Source: Poriferisodalis sp965198245 (GTDB lineage: Bacteria > Actinomycetota > Acidimicrobiia > Acidimicrobiales > Poriferisodalaceae). Taken from it: a stretch of DNA of 64,000 bases. Of the stretch, positions 43,348 through 52,450 are shown one piece after another. The position numbers and the translations under genes were made by a program. The notes below the pieces were generated by a model. That model saw only the letters and a list, made by a program, of their open reading frames with translations, was not told the DNA's origin and searched no databases. Positions within the stretch are counted from its first letter, which is position 1. Each line of letters begins with the position of its first letter. The DNA lies in contig NZ_OZ240249.1 in the NCBI RefSeq assembly GCF_965198245.1, forward strand, positions 2,790,001-2,854,000, given 5' to 3'.

Positions 43348-44781
43348 TCAGGGCACGCGCATGGCGCGCAGGTTGTCAGTGGCGTGAGACTCAGGGCTCG
43401 TACCCGAGACCACCACCACCATGTCGCCGCTGCGCACCATCCCGGTTCGTACCGCTGCGTGCACAGCTTCGAGCGCCGATTCGGCCGGCGTCAGGCGTTC
43501 GCCGAAAACTAGCGGCCGGGTCCCCCATGACAGCGAGAGCTGCATCGCCGTTCGGGGTTCGGGCGTAAGCCCCAGCAGCGGCATCGAAGGGCGGAATCTG
43601 GCCATGCTGCGTGCGGTGAAACCCGACCGGCTCAGGCAGATGATCGCCTGGGCGCCCAGCTCGGTCGCGAGTCTCGACGCCGCCTGGGTGATGCCGTCAG
43701 TCACGCGCATGTAGTCGGCGGCGCGATCGTCGCGCCGGCGCACCGACAGCAGCCGGTTCCACCAAGCCTCATAGTCAAAGCGCTCGTCGGCTCGCTCGGT
43801 GATGCGCGCCATGGTCCGCACGGCGTTCACCGGATCGTGACCGATCGCTGTCTCGCCGCTCAGCATCACCGCAGACGTTCCGTCGAACACCGCGTTGGCG
43901 ATGTCGGAGGCCTCGGCACGGGTCGGCACAGGCGAGTGCAGCAGCGACTCCAGCATCTGCGTTGCCGTGATGGCCGGTCGGCCGTGCGCGACGCAGGCCT
44001 CGATGATCCGCTTCTGCAGATGCGGCAATTCCTCGATGTTGCACTCCGCGCCCAGATCGCCGCGGGCCACCATGACCGCCGAGGACGCCTCGATGATCCC
44101 ATCGAGGTTCTCCACGGCTGCGTTGGTCTCGATCTTGGCCACCAGCAGCGGGCCGCGCGGGTGCGGTTCGACGCCCAGGCGCCGCATGTCGTAAGCGGAG
44201 CGGACGAACGACAGTGCGACCATGTCGGTGCCCAAGTCGACGAACGTGTCGGACAGCATCAGATCGTGCGGGGTCGGCGTGCTCATGCGCAATTTGGACG
44301 AGTCGACGTGCAAGCCCGGCCGGCCTTCGAGATGGCCGCCGTGCAGAACGCGGGTCTTGAGAGCGTTGGAAGCACGATCCTCGACCATCAGCACGACGTT
44401 GCCGTCGCCGAAGGACAACTGATCGCCTGGGCCCACGTCGGTCAGCAGGCCCTCGTAGTCGACGACCAGCCGGTCAGCAGTGCTGGCGTCGCCTTCGATG
44501 CCCAGAGACAGCACGGCGTCCTGGGCGACCTCGCAGCCGCCCTCAGGGAACGGCATGCAGCGGACCTTGGGGCCCGGAAGATCCACCAGGATCCCGATGT
44601 ACCGTCCGGATTCCTGCGAGACCTTACGCAGCCGCTGGAACGTCGCGACTTGCTCGTCGAGCGTGCCGTGGGCCAAGCTGAGACGCCATACATCGACGCC
44701 CGCCTCGATCAGGGCCTGCATGGTCGCCTCGTCGCTGCAGGCTGGTCCGACGCTGGCGATGATCTTGGTCCGTCTTGCCAT
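43348..44781 (-). CDS. pyk: Pyruvate kinase
   Basis: 477-residue glycolytic enzyme making pyruvate and ATP from phosphoenolpyruvate. Visible are RRTKIIASVGPAC at the N-terminus, LVAKIETNAAVENL (catalytic lysine), VMVARGDLGAE, ITATQMLESLLHSPVPTRAEASDIANAVFDGTSAVMLSGETAIG, and the C-terminal domain ending in VVVVSGTSP. ATG 44781 is preceded by TACCGT (44795-44790 on this strand), 8 nt upstream; the open frame continues upstream only as antisense of the next gene. Confidence 0.96.
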   Translation of the reverse strand: MARRTKIIASVGPACSDEATMQALIEAGVDVWRLSLAHGTLDEQVATFQRLRKVSQESGRYIGILVDLPGPKVRCMPFPEGGCEVAQDAVLSLGIEGDASTADRLVVDYEGLLTDVGPGDQLSFGDGNVVLMVEDRASNALKTRVLHGGHLEGRPGLHVDSSKLRMSTPTPHDLMLSDTFVDLGTDMVALSFVRSAYDMRRLGVEPHPRGPLLVAKIETNAAVENLDGIIEASSAVMVARGDLGAECNIEELPHLQKRIIEACVAHGRPAITATQMLESLLHSPVPTRAEASDIANAVFDGTSAVMLSGETAIGHDPVNAVRTMARITERADERFDYEAWWNRLLSVRRRDDRAADYMRVTDGITQAASRLATELGAQAIICLSRSGFTARSMARFRPSMPLLGLTPEPRTAMQLSLSWGTRPLVFGERLTPAESALEAVHAAVRTGMVRSGDMVVVVSGTSPESHATDNLRAMRVP

Positions 44782-44854
44782 GTGACACCACGGTACCGCT
44801 CCGGCCAAGCCGCCCTGCAACGGGACTCCCCGCGGCCCAATAGGGTCACCCGCC

Positions 44855-45472
44855 GTGGAACTCGTCTTCGTCCGCCACGGCCAGCCGGAACGTGTCGTGC
44901 GCCACGACGGGCGGCCCGCAGATCCGCCGCTGTCGCAAGTCGGCCGGCAGCAGGCTGGCGCCGTCGCTGGGTGGCTGGCGGAGATGGGGATCGATGCCCT
45001 GTACAGCAGCCCAATGCTCCGAGCGCTGGAGACTGCCGAGGCCATCGGCGCCGCCACCGGTCTGATGCCGGCGGTACGCGACGGCCTGAGCGAGTTCGAC
45101 CGCGACTCCCCCGCATATGTCCCGATGGAAGTGCTGAAGGAGACCGACCGTGCGAGGTGGAACGAGCTGGTGAGCGGCTCGTTCGGCGATGCGGAACGGT
45201 CGGCCCTCTTCGTAGCGACGGTCAACGGCGCCGTCGACGAGATCGTCGCTGATCATCGCAGCCAGCGTGTGGCCGTGGCCTGCCACGGTGGCGTCGTGAA
45301 CGCTTACCTTGCCCGCTGCCTCGGCTTGCGCACCGAGACGTTCCTGCGCTTCGACGTCGACTACACGTCGGTGACACGGGTCTTCGCCTCGAGCCGCGGC
45401 CATCGCAGCGTGCTCTCGGTCAACGAGCGCACCCACCTTCGAGGCCGCCCCGACCTGGCCATCGGCTTGTAG
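44855..45472 (+). CDS. Histidine phosphatase (phosphoglycerate-mutase-like)
   Basis: 205-residue histidine phosphatase. The phosphohistidine motif is VFVRHGQPE (residues 4-12). LSQVGRQQAGAVAGWL, YSSPMLRALETAEAI and the second catalytic histidine in VAVACHGGVVNAYLA (about 143) complete the fold. Substrates in this family range from phosphoglycerate to cofactors and signalling phosphates, so the role is open. GTG 44855 is 8 nt after TAGGGT (44841-44846). It is divergent from pyruvate kinase with 73 bp between starts. Confidence 0.9.
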   Translation: MELVFVRHGQPERVVRHDGRPADPPLSQVGRQQAGAVAGWLAEMGIDALYSSPMLRALETAEAIGAATGLMPAVRDGLSEFDRDSPAYVPMEVLKETDRARWNELVSGSFGDAERSALFVATVNGAVDEIVADHRSQRVAVACHGGVVNAYLARCLGLRTETFLRFDVDYTSVTRVFASSRGHRSVLSVNERTHLRGRPDLAIGL

Positions 45473-45523
45473 CCGCCTTTCTTGGCGCTCACGTCAACTC
45501 AGCGCGCCGCGCCATCGCTGCCC

Positions 45524-46342
45524 CTAATTCAGCTGGGCCCAGAGGCGCACTGCCGCGTTGTTGAGGTGTTCGGCATCGCTTCCGCCGAATCGCTGCGCTG
45601 CTGCTTCCAGGGTCCGGGCACCCTCGTCGGGCCGTCCCAGCGTTGCCAGCGCTTGGCCCAGCCGCATGAACTCGTCGAGCGGGCACCCGGGCAGCCGCGT
45701 CAGGAGTTCCAGCACAGCCACAAGTGACGGCGCATCGGGTTGACGAATATGCAGCGTCCGCAGGTTGTTCAGCATTCGCAGCAAGATCTCCCCCGGCGGT
45801 GTCAGCTGGAGGAACGAAGTGTCGAACGGCTGCCGTGGCTCGAAGCGGGTGAAGATCTCCGCGGCACCAGCGTGGTCGATGAAGCGGCCGTCGAACGCGT
45901 CGATGAATACCTCCGGATCCGGGGTGCCGACCAGGAAATGGCCTGGCATGCCGACACCGTGCAGCACGACACCGGCGCGGCGGGCCACCTCGATGGTGAC
46001 CACGGCCAGTGTGATCGGTATCCCGAGCCTCCGCGAGACCACGAGGTCGAGGTAGCTGTTCGCCGGATCTGCGAAGCGGCCCCGATTCGGGCCGAACCCT
46101 TCCTCGTCGAAGAGCAGATCGACGACGGCGTCAGGCGTGGGCTCGCGTACCGCGGCGCCGAGACGGTCCAACTCGGCCAATGCCGCAGCTTCGTCGACCC
46201 CTTCTGTGCGGCAATGGGCAGCAATGCTCAGCGCGGCCCGGTCGAGCGGCACCGGTTCGCTGGCTGCCCACGTGGCGAAGGCATCTGCCGGCGACACATG
46301 ATCGCCTGACTGATTCTGGGCCCCAGTCTCGCCGTCAGACAT
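45524..46342 (-). CDS. SirB1/transglutaminase-like protein
   Basis: 272-residue protein of the SirB1 type: a transglutaminase-like N-terminal domain (SYLDLVVSRRLGIPITLAVVTIEVARRAGVVLHGVGMPGHFLVG and FIDAFDGRFI in sense) and a C-terminal helical tetratricopeptide-like part (LLRMLNNLRTLHI ... LLTRLPGCPLDEFMRLGQALATLGRPDEGARTLE). The usual catalytic cysteine is replaced (PNS...), as in most SirB1 proteins, so peptidase activity is doubtful. ATG 46342 is 7 nt after TACCGT (46355-46350), chosen over two upstream ATGs. Confidence 0.82.
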   Translation of the reverse strand: MSDGETGAQNQSGDHVSPADAFATWAASEPVPLDRAALSIAAHCRTEGVDEAAALAELDRLGAAVREPTPDAVVDLLFDEEGFGPNRGRFADPANSYLDLVVSRRLGIPITLAVVTIEVARRAGVVLHGVGMPGHFLVGTPDPEVFIDAFDGRFIDHAGAAEIFTRFEPRQPFDTSFLQLTPPGEILLRMLNNLRTLHIRQPDAPSLVAVLELLTRLPGCPLDEFMRLGQALATLGRPDEGARTLEAAAQRFGGSDAEHLNNAAVRLWAQLN

Positions 46343-46409
46343 CGGCATGACGGTACCGGCGGCATTGCACTGCCCATGTACCAACAAGCCGAGAAGCGAT
46401 ACTTGCGCT

Positions 46410-47237
46410 GTGACGTCGCATCATCCGTACCTGGATGAACCGGGTCCGGTGCCTATCGCCCACCGCGGCGGCAGTGCCGTGTGGCCGCAGAACACTATGG
46501 CCGCATTCGAGGGCGCAGTCGGGCTCGGGTACCGCTACCTCGAGACCGATGTGCAGGCGACGTCCGACGGAGTGCTCGCGGTCTTTCACGACGATGTGCT
46601 CTCGCTGACCTCGGACCGTGACGGACGCATCTCGGAGATGCCCTGGAGCGAGGTGTCACAGGCCCGTGTCGGCGGCGAACCGATCCCCAGACTCGAGGAG
46701 CTGCTCGACGCATTCGATGATGTGCGCATCAGCATCGATCCCAAGGCCGATGCCGCTGTCGAACCGCTGATCGAAGCTCTGCGACGGCCCGGCGTGCTGG
46801 ACCGGGTGTGTGTGGGCTCGTTCTCCGACGCCAGGCTGGCCCGTCTGAACCAAGCCTTCGGTGACGCGGTGTGCTTGAGCTTCAGTCCCCGTGAGATCGC
46901 ACGCCTCGCGGCGCTCAGCGCAGTAGGCATTCAGACCCGATCCAGGCCGCGGCTCGGGTCGCGGAACCGCCTGCTGGACAGCCGGCCGTTCCGTGGCCGC
47001 ATCGCTTCGATCCCGCTGCGGCAGGGCCCCATCCCGCTCGCGACCCGCCGCCTAGTCGACTATGCGCACCGGGCCGGACTGACCGTGCACGTGTGGACCA
47101 TCGACGATCCCGCCGAGATGGACCGCCTGCTCGACATCGGTGTCGACGGCATCATGACCGACGAGCCGAGGGTGCTGCTCGAGGTCATGGCAGAGCGACG
47201 AAACCGGCCCGAGAGCGGCGGCGGGACTGGGCCATGA
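46410..47237 (+). CDS. Glycerophosphodiester phosphodiesterase
   Basis: 275-residue TIM-barrel phosphodiesterase that splits glycerophosphodiesters into glycerol-3-phosphate and an alcohol. The catalytic and metal residues are in IAHRGGSAVWPQNTMAAFEGA (H and R, E), RYLETDVQATSDGVLAVFHDD (E, D, H) and ISIDPKAD. The C-terminal VHVWTIDDPAEMDRLLDIGVDGIMTDEP is typical. No signal peptide, so it is probably cytosolic. The GTG at 46410 is chosen by homology to the usual start. Its TGA begins the unusual chain of mini-ORFs at 47234-47279. Confidence 0.92.
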   Translation: MTSHHPYLDEPGPVPIAHRGGSAVWPQNTMAAFEGAVGLGYRYLETDVQATSDGVLAVFHDDVLSLTSDRDGRISEMPWSEVSQARVGGEPIPRLEELLDAFDDVRISIDPKADAAVEPLIEALRRPGVLDRVCVGSFSDARLARLNQAFGDAVCLSFSPREIARLAALSAVGIQTRSRPRLGSRNRLLDSRPFRGRIASIPLRQGPIPLATRRLVDYAHRAGLTVHVWTIDDPAEMDRLLDIGVDGIMTDEPRVLLEVMAERRNRPESGGGTGP

Positions 47238-47279
47238 GCGCCGGTTCATGAGGTTCGAGTCATGAGCTTCGGAGCATGA
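47234..47279 (+). repeat. 14-bp tandem repeat forming a start-stop relay of three five-codon ORFs
   Basis: ATGAG recurs at 47234, 47248, 47262 and 47276, exactly 14 bp apart. Each of the first three ATGs opens an ORF of five codons (encoding MSAGS, MRFES, MSFGA) that ends in TGA overlapping the next ATG as ATGA. The first overlaps the phosphodiesterase stop in the same way, and the last ATG is the start of the FAD oxidase gene. The unit consensus is close to CATGAGCTTCGGAG. It most likely arose by duplication of an ATGA junction. Confidence 0.8.
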
Positions 47280-48682
47280 GCACCGTCGCGATCGACCCGG
47301 CTGTCGTTGACGAACTCACGGGGATCGTGGGCAGGGCGCACGTCCTGAGCGACCCGGAGATCACCGCGAGTTATTCCATCGACTGGACTCGCCGTTTCGC
47401 CGGCTCGACGCCGCTGGTGGTGCGTCCCGCTGACACCGCCGAAACGGCCGCCGCAATGGGAGTCTTGGCAGCTGCCCGCATCGCCGTGGTGCCCCAGGGC
47501 GGTAACACCGGACTCGTGGGCGGCAGCGTGCCGCTCGCAGGCGAAGCCGTGCTCTCGATGCGGCGTCTTGACGTCTGCGAGGCAGTGGACGAGCTCGCGT
47601 CCCAGGTGACCGTGGGCGCCGGAGTGACCCTGGCCGATGCCCAAATCCATGCGGCAGCGGCCGGACTCAGCGTCGGCGTGGACCTCGCTGCGCGCGAGTC
47701 GGCGACGATCGGCGGCATGGTTGCCACCAACGCCGGAGGCATCAACGTGCTGCGTTATGGGGCCATGCGTGCCCAGGTTGTCGGCATCGAAGCAGTGCTC
47801 GCCGACGGCACGATCGTGAGCCATCTGGCAGGCCTGGAAAAGGACAACACCGGCTACGACCTCGGAAGCCTGCTGGCGGGCAGTGAGGGCACGTTGGGCG
47901 TCATCACGAGAGTGCGGCTGCGATTGCATCCCCTGCAGCCCGAGCGTGCGACCGCCCTGCTGGCCTTCGAGACCGCCCAGGACGCTGTCGCCGCCGCCGC
48001 AGCGCTGCGCCGTAGCGTCGGTTCGCTGCACGCGCTGGAAGCCGTTTTCGACTCGGCAATGGCGCTCGTGTCGGCCCACCTAGGCGTGGATCCTCCTGTC
48101 GGCAGCCTTTCCAGCGGCAGCAGAAACGCCAGCGGCGCGGCGTGGCTGATCGCCGAGGCCGCGGCGCGCACCGATCCCAGCGACGAGCTCGGCACTGCCG
48201 TGGATGAGATCGCCGATCTGCTCATCGATGCGGCCGTGGCGCTCGACCCTCCTGCACGCCAGCGGCTGTGGGCATTCCGCGAGAACGTCACCGAAGCGAT
48301 CTCGGCGGCCGGCATCCCTCACAAGCTGGACGTGACGCTGCCGGCGGCTCGTCTCGCCGAGTTCGTGGACGGCGTCGCCGACGTCGTCCGGATGGCCGAC
48401 TCCGACGCTCAGCCGCTGCTGTTCGGCCACCTCGGGGACGGCAACGTACACGTCAACGTGCTCGGCCCCGGCGGGGCTGAACCTGCCGAGGAGGTGGACG
48501 ATGCAGTGCTGCGCTATGTCGCCGAACTCGGCGGGAGCATCTCGGCCGAGCACGGCATCGGCACCGCCAAGCTCGGACAACTGCACCTCAACCGCACCGA
48601 GGCCGAGCTGGCGGCGTTCAGCGCCATCAAGCGAGCGCTCGACCCAGAGGGCCTGCTGAACCCCCATGTACTGCTGCCCTGA
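47276..48682 (+). CDS. FAD-binding oxidoreductase (D-2-hydroxyacid dehydrogenase type)
   Basis: 468-residue FAD-linked oxidase of the GlcD/D-lactate/D-2-hydroxyglutarate dehydrogenase family. FAD-binding blocks are VVPQGGNTGLVGGSVPL, VTVGAGVTLADAQIHAAAAG, ATIGGMVATNAGGINVLRYG and LGSLLAGSEGTLGVITRVRL. The C-terminal FGHLGDGNVHVNVL and GGSISAEHGIGTAKL carry the conserved histidines. It is a paralogue of GlcD but stands alone, so it may feed electrons to an ETF rather than a GlcF-like partner. Its start is reached through the mini-ORF relay from the preceding phosphodiesterase gene. Confidence 0.9.
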   Translation: MSTVAIDPAVVDELTGIVGRAHVLSDPEITASYSIDWTRRFAGSTPLVVRPADTAETAAAMGVLAAARIAVVPQGGNTGLVGGSVPLAGEAVLSMRRLDVCEAVDELASQVTVGAGVTLADAQIHAAAAGLSVGVDLAARESATIGGMVATNAGGINVLRYGAMRAQVVGIEAVLADGTIVSHLAGLEKDNTGYDLGSLLAGSEGTLGVITRVRLRLHPLQPERATALLAFETAQDAVAAAAALRRSVGSLHALEAVFDSAMALVSAHLGVDPPVGSLSSGSRNASGAAWLIAEAAARTDPSDELGTAVDEIADLLIDAAVALDPPARQRLWAFRENVTEAISAAGIPHKLDVTLPAARLAEFVDGVADVVRMADSDAQPLLFGHLGDGNVHVNVLGPGGAEPAEEVDDAVLRYVAELGGSISAEHGIGTAKLGQLHLNRTEAELAAFSAIKRALDPEGLLNPHVLLP

Positions 48683-48748
48683 CAGACCCGCAGCGAAGAC
48701 CAGTCAGTTCGGACGCATGTGTCGCTGGGTGGGTCTACCGTTCGATCC

Positions 48749-50347
48749 ATGAGCCGCTCCCGACCGCAGGTTCCCTTCGCCACCCGCTACGCCCGCAGCG
48801 GCATGGTGTGCAGCGTCGACCACCTCGCGAGCGAAGCCGGAGTATCGCTGCTGCGTGCCGGAGGCTCAGCGGCCGACGCTGCGGTGGCCGCCTCCGCCGT
48901 GCTCGCGGTCACCACGCAGCACATGTGCGGCATGGGCGGCGACCTGTGGGCGCTGGTCCACCACACCCACGGCGAGGCGCCGGCAGCGCTCAATGCAAGC
49001 GGTCGAGCCGGGAGCGGTGCCGATCCAGATGCGCTTCGGGCGCAGGGGCGCACGCGGATGCGCTTTAGCTCCGACATCCGAAGTGTCCCCATTCCCGGGT
49101 GCGTCGACGGGTGGGTCAGCCTGCACGAACGGTTCGGGGAAGCGCCCTTGGGCGATGTGCTGGCTCCTGCCGTCGACCTCGCGAGTGACGGCTTTCCCCT
49201 CTCGCCTCATGGCGCGGACGCCGCCACATTGCTCGACGGCGTCGCGAACTCCGAGGACTACCTGCCCCAGAGCCAGCCAGGGGAACTCATCACCCGGCCC
49301 GGAGTCGCGAGGGCGCTGAGTGGGATCACCGAAGGCGGCCGGGAGGCCTACTACGAAGGTGACTTCGGTCGGGATCTCATCGAACTGGGCTGTGGCGAGT
49401 ACACCGCAGCGGACTTGGCCCGCTCGCAAGCCGACTGGGTGACGCCGCTCGGCGCGGATGCCTGGGAGCACAGCATCTGGACCGTGCCGCCCAACTCGCA
49501 GGGCTACCTCACGCTCGCGGGCGCGTGGATCGCCTCGGGACTGAACCTCCCCCCTGACCCCGACGATCCGCTGTTCGCCCATCTGCTGGCCGAGGCAGCC
49601 AAGCAGGCGGGCTGGGATCGGCCCGCGGTGCTCTCAGACACCGCTGACGGGGCCGCATTGATTGCGCCCGACCGGCTCGCACCGCGCCGTGCAGCGATCT
49701 CGCCCGACACTGTGGCGCCACTCGGCGCCGGGACCGGGACCGGCGACACGATGTACCTCGCGGCCGTGGATGCCGACCGCATGGGCGTCTCGCTGATCCA
49801 GTCGAATGCGGGGGGCTGGGGTGTGGGGCTGTGGACGCCGACACACCGGATCAGCCTGCACAACCGGGGTATCGGATTCAATCTCACCGAGGGCCATCCC
49901 GCCGAGTACCGACCTGGGCGCCGTCCCCCTCACACCCTCGCCCCAGCCGTCGTCCAGCGCGCCGACGGTTCTCTGCGCTCGGTCGTGGGGACGATGGGTG
50001 GCGACGCCCAGCCGCAGGTGCTGCTGCAGGTACTGGCCCGCTCGCTGTGTCTCGGTTCCGAACCTGCGGCCTCGATCGGTTCAGGGCGCTGGCGCTGGGG
50101 AGCGGCCGCAGGAACAGGCTTCGACACGTGGGCCGAACCCGGCAACCTCGAATTGCGCATCGAGGGGCACGCAGCCTGGGCGAGTGCCAACGGGCTCACC
50201 GACTTGCGACAGCGTGGCCACCACGTCGGCACCGACGGCCCTCACGACAACTCCTTCGGGCACGCGCATCTCATCGAGGTGCACGACGGTGTGCTCGCCG
50301 GCGCTGCCGACCCTCGGGCGCTCACCGGTTCGGTTGCGGGCTACTGA
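48749..50347 (+). CDS. Gamma-glutamyltransferase family protein
   Basis: 532-residue Ntn-hydrolase of the GGT family. The large-subunit part includes GMVCSVDHLASEAGVSLLRAGGSAADAAVAASAVLAV and MCGMGGDLWALVH (in sense). The autocatalytic threonine is probably the T in GTGDTMYLAAVD (about residue 330), where classic GGTs have T-T-H. The small subunit holds SLIQSNAGGWGVGL, NRGIGFNLTEGHP and TLAPAVVQ. No signal peptide is visible, unlike many secreted GGTs. ATG 48749 follows TACCGT (48736-48741) by 7 nt. It could be a glutathione or gamma-glutamyl amide hydrolase, or a cephalosporin-acylase-like relative. Confidence 0.88.
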   Translation: MSRSRPQVPFATRYARSGMVCSVDHLASEAGVSLLRAGGSAADAAVAASAVLAVTTQHMCGMGGDLWALVHHTHGEAPAALNASGRAGSGADPDALRAQGRTRMRFSSDIRSVPIPGCVDGWVSLHERFGEAPLGDVLAPAVDLASDGFPLSPHGADAATLLDGVANSEDYLPQSQPGELITRPGVARALSGITEGGREAYYEGDFGRDLIELGCGEYTAADLARSQADWVTPLGADAWEHSIWTVPPNSQGYLTLAGAWIASGLNLPPDPDDPLFAHLLAEAAKQAGWDRPAVLSDTADGAALIAPDRLAPRRAAISPDTVAPLGAGTGTGDTMYLAAVDADRMGVSLIQSNAGGWGVGLWTPTHRISLHNRGIGFNLTEGHPAEYRPGRRPPHTLAPAVVQRADGSLRSVVGTMGGDAQPQVLLQVLARSLCLGSEPAASIGSGRWRWGAAAGTGFDTWAEPGNLELRIEGHAAWASANGLTDLRQRGHHVGTDGPHDNSFGHAHLIEVHDGVLAGAADPRALTGSVAGY

Positions 50348-50781
50348 TCTTCCTCTGCTGTGGGCACCGCTTCGCGCGTCCAGCGACCGCATTCGTCGGT
50401 CTCGAAGTACTGGCCGTCAGCCAGCTCGACCCTGCGGCCGAAGGCGTCACCGAAGTACGTCGTGACTACCGATCGCAGCGATCCGCTCAGGTCCGAGGTG
50501 ACGGCGAAATAGCAGGCAGCGCCAGTGCCACGCGTCACGTACCGACCCGGTGCCAGATCAGAGCCCACGAGATACATGCCGTCGCGCCGCACGAATGTCG
50601 ACGGTGCGGTCGCGTCCGACGTCGCAAGATCAGGAGGCTCATCGGCGGCGGCCCCTGCGACGACAGTCTCGGTGGAAGCCGTCTGGGTGCGTTGCAACCA
50701 CACCGCCGTCGCCGTGACACCCAGCAGCACGCCAACTCCGAACACCGTCAGCATTCGCAACACACGGTTGCGGTCGTGCAC
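50341..50781 (-). CDS. Secreted or anchored protein with PGxY...GCGxW-type domain
   Basis: 146-residue protein. A hydrophobic segment (MLTVFGVGVLLGVTATAVWL, about 10-29) acts as anchor or signal. A Thr/Ala-rich linker follows, then a domain DGMYLVGSDLAPGRYVT ... ACYFAVTSDLSGS ... DGQYFETDECGRW. This is the pattern of a small extracytoplasmic domain that recurs in actinobacterial secreted proteins (usual form: APGTY, CYW, GCGxW), with a likely disulfide between the two cysteines. GTG 50781 is 8 nt after TAGCCT (50795-50790 on this strand) and places the hydrophobic segment at the N-terminus, as expected. Its stop overlaps that of the GGT gene. Confidence 0.7.
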   Translation of the reverse strand: MHDRNRVLRMLTVFGVGVLLGVTATAVWLQRTQTASTETVVAGAAADEPPDLATSDATAPSTFVRRDGMYLVGSDLAPGRYVTRGTGAACYFAVTSDLSGSLRSVVTTYFGDAFGRRVELADGQYFETDECGRWTREAVPTAEEDQ

Positions 50782-50926
50782 GCCATCCGAGGCTACGCGG
50801 CCCTCGCAGCGACAGCGGCACCTGGCCGGGTAGTCAGCCACTGCAACCCCGTTGGGCATCATGTCGGTGAGGCATTGACGACATGGCGATCGCTGCACCA
50901 CACGGATTGGGGCACTGAGGGATCTC

Positions 50927-52429
50927 ATGGGAATGTCGCGCACGCCAAAGGTCACGAATTCCGTCAACACCAGCGACCGCCCGCGATTCTCCGTCAGACG
51001 TCACTGTTGGGTCGTGGCTGGTGTCGCCGCACTCGCTGCGCTGCTCGCGATTTCGCCCACTGCAACTGCCGCCGGCGGGCAGCCATCGCCTGAAGCGCAA
51101 GACGGCTCTGCCAACTTGGTACGTGTCGATTTTGCTCAAGCGACGCTCGACATCGGTGTCGCCTACTTCTTCACGCACGACCGGGTCGAGCCGAACCTGA
51201 ATGGCATCTCGATTTCCGAGGTGCCTCCCAAGCCGACGAGCGACCATCGGTGGGTGTCGCGGCTCGTTGCGCACGCCAGCCGCCGCGATCTCCCGACAGT
51301 GGATGCGTTCGAGGGCCACCTCGCCGGGATGCTGGACGACAACGTCCCCTGCATCGTCGGCGGATTCGCACCGGAGGCGCTCTCCTGCCCCGCGGCAACG
51401 TCACTCCAGCTGCCCTCACTCGGTCCGGCGCCCTATGGCGCGCTGGAACTCGAGGCATTCGCACGGACCGAGGGAACGCCCATCACTGCGTTCGATCTGC
51501 TGACTGCCGCGTTCGAGACCGCCCAATGGCGACCAGCAGGCATCCATCCCAGGACTGCTGCCGCGGCGCGCCTAGCTGCCGCACAGATGCGCCACCGCAC
51601 GAGCCAATCGACTCGACCCTGCCACGTAACTGCCCTGTGGGTCGCTGCGGCCATCGTTGCCGACGCACCGGACATCCGGTTGGCGACCGCTGGGTTCTGG
51701 CTCGACGGCGACACCGTGGTGCATCTGGGGTCTTTGGCCCGGCACGCCGCGCGGCGAGGATGCCTAGCCGCTGCGGCCACTTCGAGGAATGCCCGCGGCG
51801 CGCAGCCTGCGAGCCTCGTCTTCTGGGATCCAGCCTCCGCACTGGCGGTCAGCGCACGTGCAGGCAGCGGCATCGCCCGCACGCTCGGCGACATGACGGT
51901 GGGAAACCTCCGGCCTCAAGCCTTGCAGCTGTCGCTTCACGGCGGCATCGGTGACGCCAGCTCGGTGGATGAGCCATTCCGGGCGTGCGATGCGGTCACC
52001 GAAGTGGCGTCGTCGGACGAGATCGTGTTCGTTCGCGGAATCGAAGTACATACGTGCCTCGCCGGCTCGCTACGTGAGCTGCTCACCGCAGCACGACGCG
52101 ACGGCATCATCTTGCGCGGATGGGGCTGGCGCTCCACGGCCGTGCAGATCGGCTTGCGCCGGGAACATTGCCCGCTGCCGGCTCGCAGTGCCGCCGACTA
52201 CTGGTTGCAGCTGTCGCTCTTGCCCTCGTTCTCGTGCAACCCGCCCGTGGCGCGGCCGACAACCTCAGCGCACGAGTTCGGATTGGCCGTGGACTTCACC
52301 TGCGCGACGGCGGGCGCCGCCATCACACGCACTAGTCGCTGTTTCAAGTGGCTCGCGGCAAATGCGCATCGTTACGGCTTGTACAACCTGGCGTCAGAGC
52401 CGTGGCATTGGTCCACGACGGGCCGCTGA
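50927..52429 (+). CDS. Secreted M15-type D,D-carboxypeptidase-like protein
   Basis: 500-residue exported protein. The signal peptide spans about residues 25-50 (RRHCWVVAGVAALAALLAISPTATA). The middle 330 residues match no family I recognise and are cysteine-containing. The C-terminal 110 residues are a VanY/M15 peptidase: GWGWRSTAVQIGLRREHC, the zinc motif SAHEFGLAVDFTC (H and D, about 440-450) and NLASEPWHWST (catalytic E and zinc H, about 488-495). It would trim peptidoglycan stem peptides. The ATG has a GAGGG ribosome binding site. Confidence 0.82.
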   Translation: MGMSRTPKVTNSVNTSDRPRFSVRRHCWVVAGVAALAALLAISPTATAAGGQPSPEAQDGSANLVRVDFAQATLDIGVAYFFTHDRVEPNLNGISISEVPPKPTSDHRWVSRLVAHASRRDLPTVDAFEGHLAGMLDDNVPCIVGGFAPEALSCPAATSLQLPSLGPAPYGALELEAFARTEGTPITAFDLLTAAFETAQWRPAGIHPRTAAAARLAAAQMRHRTSQSTRPCHVTALWVAAAIVADAPDIRLATAGFWLDGDTVVHLGSLARHAARRGCLAAAATSRNARGAQPASLVFWDPASALAVSARAGSGIARTLGDMTVGNLRPQALQLSLHGGIGDASSVDEPFRACDAVTEVASSDEIVFVRGIEVHTCLAGSLRELLTAARRDGIILRGWGWRSTAVQIGLRREHCPLPARSAADYWLQLSLLPSFSCNPPVARPTTSAHEFGLAVDFTCATAGAAITRTSRCFKWLAANAHRYGLYNLASEPWHWSTTGR

Positions 52430-52450
52430 GCGGTGTTCGGGCACCATGGG

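Noticed and set aside
47248..47260. GGTTCGAGTC resembling a tRNA T-loop
   Set aside because: No acceptor, D-arm or anticodon stem can be drawn around it; it is one unit of the 14-bp tandem repeat.
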